Assembly (NCBI GenBank): GCA_021404945.1
Contig: QWHO01000002.1
Coordinates: 1 to 45,278 of the forward strand
DNA: 45,278 nt
Reading direction: 5' to 3'
From: a bacterium CPR1
GTDB taxonomy: Bacteria; Vulcanimicrobiota; Xenobia; Xenobiales; QWHO01
Part shown: piece after piece, positions 40,734-45,278 of the stretch
Layout: every line of letters starts with the position of its first letter
How positions within the stretch are numbered: position 1 is the stretch's first letter
Notes under the pieces: model-generated
Told to the model about the DNA's origin: nothing
Database searches by the model: none
Seen by the model: the letters and a program-made list of their open reading frames with translations, nothing else
Program-made: the position numbers and the translations under genes

Positions 40734-41412
40734 GCACCACCTCCGCCAGTTCGCGGGCCCAGGCGTCGCAGCCGCGTGGCCCGGGGTGGAACAGGTCGGG
40801 GCTGAATTCCTCGGCCCGTAGCGGGCGGAGCAGTCCATGCACGCTCCAGCCAGAGCTCAGCCAGCGCGCCTCGTTCACCAGCGTGCGGCTGCGCCAGGCC
40901 ATCACGTCCTTGAGCGGGCGGGGAAGGGAGGGAAAGCAGGTGAAATCGGGGATGCCCGCCAGCACCTTGGGCTGCCTGCCCCAGCGCTCGCCCAGCGCTT
41001 CCAGGTGGCGCCGGAAGGCGTTCTTGCTGGTCAGGCGCAGCACGTCGTTGACGCCAGCCGAGACCACCACCAGGTCGGGTTGAAAGTCGCTCGGCAGCTC
41101 CAACTCGAGCAGCTCGCGGGCCCGGGCGCCATTGAGGCCCACGCAGCGCCATTCCACCGGACGGCTGGTGGCCCGGGCCAGGTGCCAGGCCAGCCGACCC
41201 GACAGGCCCTCGGCCTGAGAGCCCACGCCCACCCCGGCGATGATGGAGTCGCCCAGCAATCCCAGCCGAAGCGGTCGTCCCGCCCCTGGCTCCCGCCCCT
41301 GCGCGTCGCCACAGACGGGCAGGATCGGGGTCTGGCGGCGTACGGCCTTGCCTTGAGCCAGCAGCAACGGGCCCAGGGTCACCAGGACGCCGCTCATTGC
41401 CAGACGGTCCAT
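40720..41412 (-). CDS. SGNH/GDSL-family hydrolase
   Basis: The protein has 230 residues from ATG 41412; ATGs at 41457 and 41397 are alternatives. The N-terminus has a short hydrophobic stretch (MSGVLVTLGPLLLAQG) that may be a signal anchor. Catalytic blocks are GLLGDSIIAGVG with the nucleophile serine, VGLNGARA, VVVSAGVNDVLRLT and the Asp-His pair in SPDLFHPGP. Such enzymes deacylate or hydrolyse esters, often on cell-surface sugars or lipids. The substrate is not predictable. Confidence 0.87.
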   Translation of the reverse strand: MDRLAMSGVLVTLGPLLLAQGKAVRRQTPILPVCGDAQGREPGAGRPLRLGLLGDSIIAGVGVGSQAEGLSGRLAWHLARATSRPVEWRCVGLNGARARELLELELPSDFQPDLVVVSAGVNDVLRLTSKNAFRRHLEALGERWGRQPKVLAGIPDFTCFPSLPRPLKDVMAWRSRTLVNEARWLSSGWSVHGLLRPLRAEEFSPDLFHPGPRGCDAWARELAEVVRARL

Positions 41413-41641
41413 GAGATCTGGTTTCGCAAAGCTCCAGCCTCTTCCCGCTCCGTGCATACCCTCGTCAGAGTTGCCAGCTTCTTTGTCTGCTCATGAGCTG
41501 ACACCGAGCGTGTCAACTTTCGCCAGGTCCTGATCGGCACCGCCACCTTGCCCCCAGCGCGCATGACCCCTGGTCGAGCTGACTTTCAGAGTTTTTTCCG
41601 CCCCTTGTGAGTTGATGGGCCCGCAAGGAAGGTGATCTGCA

Positions 41642-44053
41642 ATGAATCCGGGAGTCGTGTCCTCAGGACCGGGGGGCCACCTCCGGGCTCGTCCTCGCAC
41701 CGCCGGTGCCAGGAACGAGCCGCCGGTCGATCAGTTCAGCACCAACGTGGTGGTGCCGTCCCTCAGTCTCGATCCTCGAGAGCTGGCCAAAGTCACCGGA
41801 GCGGCCCTCTACGAGGAGCGCCAGCTGCATGAGACCCTGGCCGACCAGGTGGTTTTCGTCAGCTCGGCTCCCGTTCACCCCAGCATCGCAGAATACTACC
41901 TGCAGTATCTGCCCGAGCGCAGCTGGTCGGATCGCCAGGTGCACTTCGTCTCGGTGGGTGATCAGAGCCCCACCCCCCTGAGCCAGAAGCTTCTTTCCAG
42001 CCACGCCACCATGGAGAAGGTGCGCCAGGCCATGGGCCCCTATCCTCGCATGACCTGCTTCGTCAGCTCGCTGGCCGAGAAGCAGGTGGCCACCGAGCTG
42101 GGGATCCCCCTCTACGCGACCGATCCTTCCTTGCTGGAGTGGGGCACCAAATCGGGCAGCCGCCAGACCTTCGCCGAGTGCCAGGTGCCCCATCCCGATG
42201 GCACGCCTCTGGTGCGCTCGGCCCAGGATCTGGCCGCTCAGATCGACCTGGTCATGGAGCGCAATCCAGCCGCTCGCAAGATGGTGGTGAAGCTGAACGA
42301 GGGCTTTTCGGGCGAGGGCAACGCCATCTTGAAGCTGCCCGAGATCGCCCCCGGCACTCCCCGCGAGGAACGCCTGGACGCCATCGAGGATGCCTTGCAT
42401 CACATGCGCTACCAGGCTCCGAGCGAATCGTGGATCACCTTCTCGGGGCGCTTCGAAGACCTGGGCGTGCTGGCCGAATGCTTCGTGGAGGGCGCCACCT
42501 CCTCGCCCAGCGCGCAGGCCAAGATCCTGCCCAATGGATCGGTGGAGGTCGTCTCCACCCACGAGCAGGTGCTCGGTGGGCCCGATGGGCAGGTCTACCT
42601 GGGCAGCCGGTTCCCGGCCGCGCCCGAGTATCGCGCCGAGTTGATGGAGCACTGCCGCAAGATCGGCCAGAACCTGTCCGCCAAGGGCTGCCGCGAGCGC
42701 TTCGCGGTGGACTTCATGGCCGTGCCCGGCGGGGGAGTGCAGGCCATCGAGATCAACCTGCGCAAAGGCGGTACCACCCACCCCTGGGAAACCCTGCAAC
42801 AGCTTACCAAAGGCCACACGGAAGGCTCGGGAACCTTCCTTACCGAGGCCGGCCGGGTGCGCGCTTACCGTGCCTCGGATAACGAGAAGCAGCCCCAGTT
42901 CCAGGGTTTCTTGCCGGGCGACGTGCTGGACGTGGCCGCTCGCCACGGCCTGCACTATACCGGCCGGGAGGAGGAGGGCACCACCTTCCACCTGCTGGGC
43001 GCTGTGCGTGAGTATGGCAAGTTCGGGATGACCTGCATCGCGGCCACCTGCGAACGGGCCGAGCAACTCTACGAGCGCACCCGCGACATGCTCGAGCGCG
43101 AGATGAGTCCGGGCAGCTACAGTTTGGATGCTCCCTCTCATCGCCTCAGCGAGGCTCCTGAATCCACCGGCACCAGCTCGGGCGGGCTGGTGCTGAATCA
43201 GCGCGAGCACAAGCTGGACACGCCCTGGCTGCGCACCACCGCTTTCCAGGGTCGGCGCATGGCGGCCGCGGTCAATTTGCGCGGTCAGCATGGAGTGCGG
43301 ATCTTCAACCTCGAGACCGGTCAGCTCCAGGAAGAGGTGCAAGGGCATAAGACCCCGGTCCGGGCCCTGGCCCTGACCGGCCATCAGCTGGCCTCGGGCT
43401 CGGCGGACGGGGAAGTGCGCGTGCAGCTCAAGGAAGGGGCCCCGCGGAGCTTTGAGGTGGACGGTCTGATCAACGCGCTGGCCTTCTCCCCCGACGAGAA
43501 AGAGCTCGCGGTGGGCTGCAGCGACCACGCTCTGCACCTTTTCGATCTCAAGTCCGGCCGCCAGCGCACGCTCCAGGGACACGGTCACTGGGTGCGGGCG
43601 GTCGCCTATCGGGGGCGAGAGGTCCTCTCTGGCAGCCAGGACGGAACCGTGCGCCTGTGGGACGCCCAGGGCAAGACCCGGCGCATCCTCGACTGCGGTG
43701 CCGGGGTGCTGAGCCTGTCGGTCAGCCCCGATCAGAGCCAGGTGGCCGTGGCCACGGCTGACCGCAAGCTCTCCGTGTGGAACCTCGAGACGGGGGAGCC
43801 GGTCTGGCAGCGCCAGCTGGAGTGGCAGCCCGAGGACGTTCGCTTTGCGCCCGACGCTCGCAATCTGATCTTTCGCTCTTCCAGCGGCGGCCTGCAGCTC
43901 GCGTCGGCCGCAGAGGGCAAGCCGGGTCTGGAGCTTGGGCTCGACTTTGCGGTGGGTGCGGTGGCCGCCCGCAAGACCGACATGGGCCTCGAGCTCACGG
44001 CCGCATCGGGCGCAGGCGTGTTGCGGCGCTGGTCGGTGCTACCTGGGGCCTGA
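41642..44053 (+). CDS. PGM1-like ATP-grasp peptide ligase fused to a WD40 propeller
   Basis: The protein has 803 residues from ATG 41642, with GGAAGG upstream. Residues about 30-190 are a pre-ATP-grasp domain (VVFVSSAPVHPSIAEYYLQY, LLSSHATMEKVRQAMGPYPR). The ATP-grasp domain has MVVKLNEGFSGEGNAILKLP near 215 and the metal/ATP site VQAIEINLRKGGTTHPWET near 366. These motifs match the ligase of pheganomycin biosynthesis (PGM1) and its relatives, which join amino acids to peptides. After a linker near 500, seven or so WD40-type blades cover 520-803 (VRALALTGHQLASGSADGEV, DGTVRLWDAQGK, DRKLSVWNLETGE). The fusion suggests a tethered or scaffolded ligase. No substrate gene is adjacent. Confidence 0.82.
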   Translation: MNPGVVSSGPGGHLRARPRTAGARNEPPVDQFSTNVVVPSLSLDPRELAKVTGAALYEERQLHETLADQVVFVSSAPVHPSIAEYYLQYLPERSWSDRQVHFVSVGDQSPTPLSQKLLSSHATMEKVRQAMGPYPRMTCFVSSLAEKQVATELGIPLYATDPSLLEWGTKSGSRQTFAECQVPHPDGTPLVRSAQDLAAQIDLVMERNPAARKMVVKLNEGFSGEGNAILKLPEIAPGTPREERLDAIEDALHHMRYQAPSESWITFSGRFEDLGVLAECFVEGATSSPSAQAKILPNGSVEVVSTHEQVLGGPDGQVYLGSRFPAAPEYRAELMEHCRKIGQNLSAKGCRERFAVDFMAVPGGGVQAIEINLRKGGTTHPWETLQQLTKGHTEGSGTFLTEAGRVRAYRASDNEKQPQFQGFLPGDVLDVAARHGLHYTGREEEGTTFHLLGAVREYGKFGMTCIAATCERAEQLYERTRDMLEREMSPGSYSLDAPSHRLSEAPESTGTSSGGLVLNQREHKLDTPWLRTTAFQGRRMAAAVNLRGQHGVRIFNLETGQLQEEVQGHKTPVRALALTGHQLASGSADGEVRVQLKEGAPRSFEVDGLINALAFSPDEKELAVGCSDHALHLFDLKSGRQRTLQGHGHWVRAVAYRGREVLSGSQDGTVRLWDAQGKTRRILDCGAGVLSLSVSPDQSQVAVATADRKLSVWNLETGEPVWQRQLEWQPEDVRFAPDARNLIFRSSSGGLQLASAAEGKPGLELGLDFAVGAVAARKTDMGLELTAASGAGVLRRWSVLPGA

Positions 44054-44213
44054 GCCCGGTCGTCCCCCGACCCTGGACCAGTCGGGCGTCTGGCCCTTGC
44101 GGAAGAGATAGGCTGGCTCGTCGCGTCCTCCCAGGCGGGGTAGAGGGGAACCAGGCGCAGAAGGCATCCCCGGGATGCGAGGCGGTTCCGTAGCTGCGGC
44201 AATTCCTGCTCAT
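43995..44213 (-). pseudogene. Possible decayed zinc-ribbon gene
   Basis: On the reverse strand ATG 44213 opens CRSYGTASHPGDAFCAWF, the spacing of a bacterial zinc ribbon (CxxCG...GDxFCxxCG) with the second and fourth cysteines changed to Tyr and Phe. Each change needs one base. The remaining frame looks random. This is weak evidence. Confidence 0.25.
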
Positions 44214-44307
44214 GGCGGTCTCTTCGACCTTGTCCGGGGCTCGAGCCTGGCAGAATGTTCAGAGCCCGGTTACAACTCTGATCCCCCGCCCGTGGCATAA
44301 CCTGACT

Positions 44308-44907
44308 ATGCTCGCCATCCAACCGCCCTGCTCCGAGCGCCTGCCGGCGCGTTTCGACTTTGCTCCCATCGACACGTGCGAAGAGGCCATGTTCGCTCCC
44401 GGCGCCGACATGCTCGTGCGCGCCCTGGTGGGCGACGAGGCCCACGTGCGCGTCTCCTTTGAGGCTCTGGGCCACCAGATCGACTACGTTCAGGATCGCG
44501 AAGGGGTCGAGGGCACCATCGACGGCAAGCCCTTCACGATGAGTCGCACCCTGATCGCCGAGGGATTCACGGTGGGGGGCGAGACCCCGGCCGGGGAGAT
44601 CCAGGTCAGTGTCCGTGAAGGCGAGACGGGCGCCCTGGTGGAGGGCCACGCCGGCCGGATGGGATTCCGCCACGAGCTCGAGCGTCGCGACCCGAGCACC
44701 GGAAAGATAGCCCTGATCAACGGAAAATTTGATTGAAAAGCTCTTCACGAGAGCGTGTCTCTCGTCTCGAACGGCAACTACCGGGTCTCGGGCAACCTGG
44801 GACCTGAGCGGATTCGGGCTGTCGTCACCCCGGCCGCCAACGGCACGCTCCTCATCGAGGGCGAGCTCTCGGACATGCCGTTTCGGCAGACCATTGAAAG
44901 GCTGTAG
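44308..44907 (+). pseudogene. Beta-rich protein interrupted by an in-frame TGA
   Basis: From ATG 44308 the frame encodes a 142-residue beta-rich protein (VRVSFEALGHQIDYVQDREG, GEIQVSVREGETGALVEGHA) that ends LINGKFD at TGA 44734-44736. The same frame then stays open for 56 codons to TAG 44905-44907, with the same codon style: HESVSLVSNGNYRVSGNLGP and LLIEGELSDMPFRQTIERL. A GGA-to-TGA change would explain it. The intact family is unknown. Alternatives are readthrough, or two short genes with a GTG restart near 44752. Confidence 0.55.
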
Positions 44908-44935
44908 GGTGGGTTGAGGCCAGGGTGAGCGCGTG

Positions 44936-45259
44936 TCAGGCCGCCTGCTCGAGGGCCTCCGAGGGGGGATCTCGTCTGGCTCTGACCCGTCGAGGCTCGC
45001 GGGCCAGGGCCAGGGACGCCCCGCCCCACAGGAGGGCCAGCGGCCATCCGACCAGCCAGCACGTCGAGGCCACCAGGCCGGCCCCGATGGACGAGGCCAG
45101 GGCAAGACAGCAGGCCGCCTCGTGTCGAGCAAATCCGCGCGGCTTCTGCCAGCCCCAGACGGCCCCGACAGATCGATCCACTAAAGACCAACGCCCAGTG
45201 TGCCAGCGGCATGATGGACTCCTCGGAGATGGAATCGTAAGATGACCAGTTCTTGACAT
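44936..45259 (-). CDS. Possible small membrane protein near the contig end
   Basis: The 107-residue reading has a plausible C-terminal half: two hydrophobic helices (HEAACCLALASSIGAGLVAS, LVGWPLALLWGGASLALA), then a basic tail ending EALEQAA. Its N-terminus looks artificial. A good ribosome site (GAGGAG) precedes ATG 45212 in another frame, MPLAHWALVFSG. A frameshift, real or from assembly near the edge, would join that start to the helices. Confidence 0.4.
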   Translation of the reverse strand: MSRTGHLTIPSPRSPSCRWHTGRWSLVDRSVGAVWGWQKPRGFARHEAACCLALASSIGAGLVASTCWLVGWPLALLWGGASLALAREPRRVRARRDPPSEALEQAA

Positions 45260-45278
45260 GCTCTTCCGACCGGAAGAG
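45260..45278. other. Adapter-like palindrome at the window end
   Basis: GCTCTTCCGACCGGAAGAG is a perfect seven-base stem with loop GACC. It differs by one base from an Illumina adapter end joined to its complement (GCTCTTCCGATC...GGAAGAGC). It is probably a sequencing or assembly artefact at a contig edge. Confidence 0.45.

Noticed and set aside
44734-44736. TGA recoded as glycine (code 25) or selenocysteine
   Set aside because: Many genes in the window end at TGA in the normal way, and no selenocysteine insertion hairpin is apparent downstream.

Overview
The window is high-GC bacterial DNA with dense coding, ATG/GTG/TTG starts, purine-rich ribosome binding sites and intrinsic terminators. 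All three stop codons end genes, so the standard code applies. Promoters look like an extended -10 type (TGnTATAnT). Large TPR and STAND proteins, proline-rich linkers, PilZ and SpoIIE signalling proteins, many unrecognised proteins and toxin-antitoxin debris suggest a large-genome environmental bacterium from a poorly sampled phylum. I cannot name the phylum from sequence alone. The left edge cuts a gene. The last bases resemble a sequencing-adapter junction, so the right edge is probably a contig end.

Layout. 1-1559 (-) is a truncated membrane protein. 1779-4667 (+) is the most unusual locus: a 350-residue Glu-Lys repeat protein followed by two ATP-grasp proteins of the microviridin-ligase (MvdC/MvdD-like) type, the first apparently inactive. 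I read it as a possible very large graspetide-like (crosslinked peptide) system. 4785-5177 is a PilZ-like protein. 5223-7637 (-) holds a small secreted protein and a beta-propeller protein. 7700-9900 is an accessory patch beside a tRNA-Pro gene, with VapBC, a dead VapC fragment, a Uma2 nuclease and an isolated HTH gene flanked by look-alike hairpins.

10044-14101 (-) encodes an M4-like metallopeptidase with a PAPEPP tail, a 2OG-Fe(II) oxygenase and an RsbU/SpoIIE phosphatase. 14211-17280 (+) runs glycosyltransferase, ndk, rsmI and PilZ. An M14 carboxypeptidase with a second PAPEPP tail converges on it. HU (19159) is followed by a structured leader and terminator, then a 2425-residue STAND ATPase with 19 TPR-like repeats (19657-26934).

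26940-30560 (-) holds a degenerate receiver domain, two unrecognised helical proteins and a double zinc-ribbon protein. 30641-34826 (+) is housekeeping: methylmalonyl-CoA epimerase, lepA, an A-type Fe-S carrier, cysteine desulfurase and an IscU-like scaffold missing one ligand cysteine. 34946-38654 (+) holds a four-cysteine protein, a TPR protein and a zinc-ribbon membrane protein, followed by tRNA-Ser. 38843-39776 (-) is an AbiEii-type nucleotidyltransferase pair preceded by a 51-bp tandem repeat array with dyad symmetry. 40015-41412 (-) has a membrane protein, a 33-residue zinc-ribbon microprotein and an SGNH hydrolase. 41642-44053 (+) is a PGM1-like ATP-grasp peptide ligase fused to WD40 repeats, a second peptide-ligase locus. 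The right end holds a gene interrupted by an in-frame TGA and a doubtful membrane-protein ORF.
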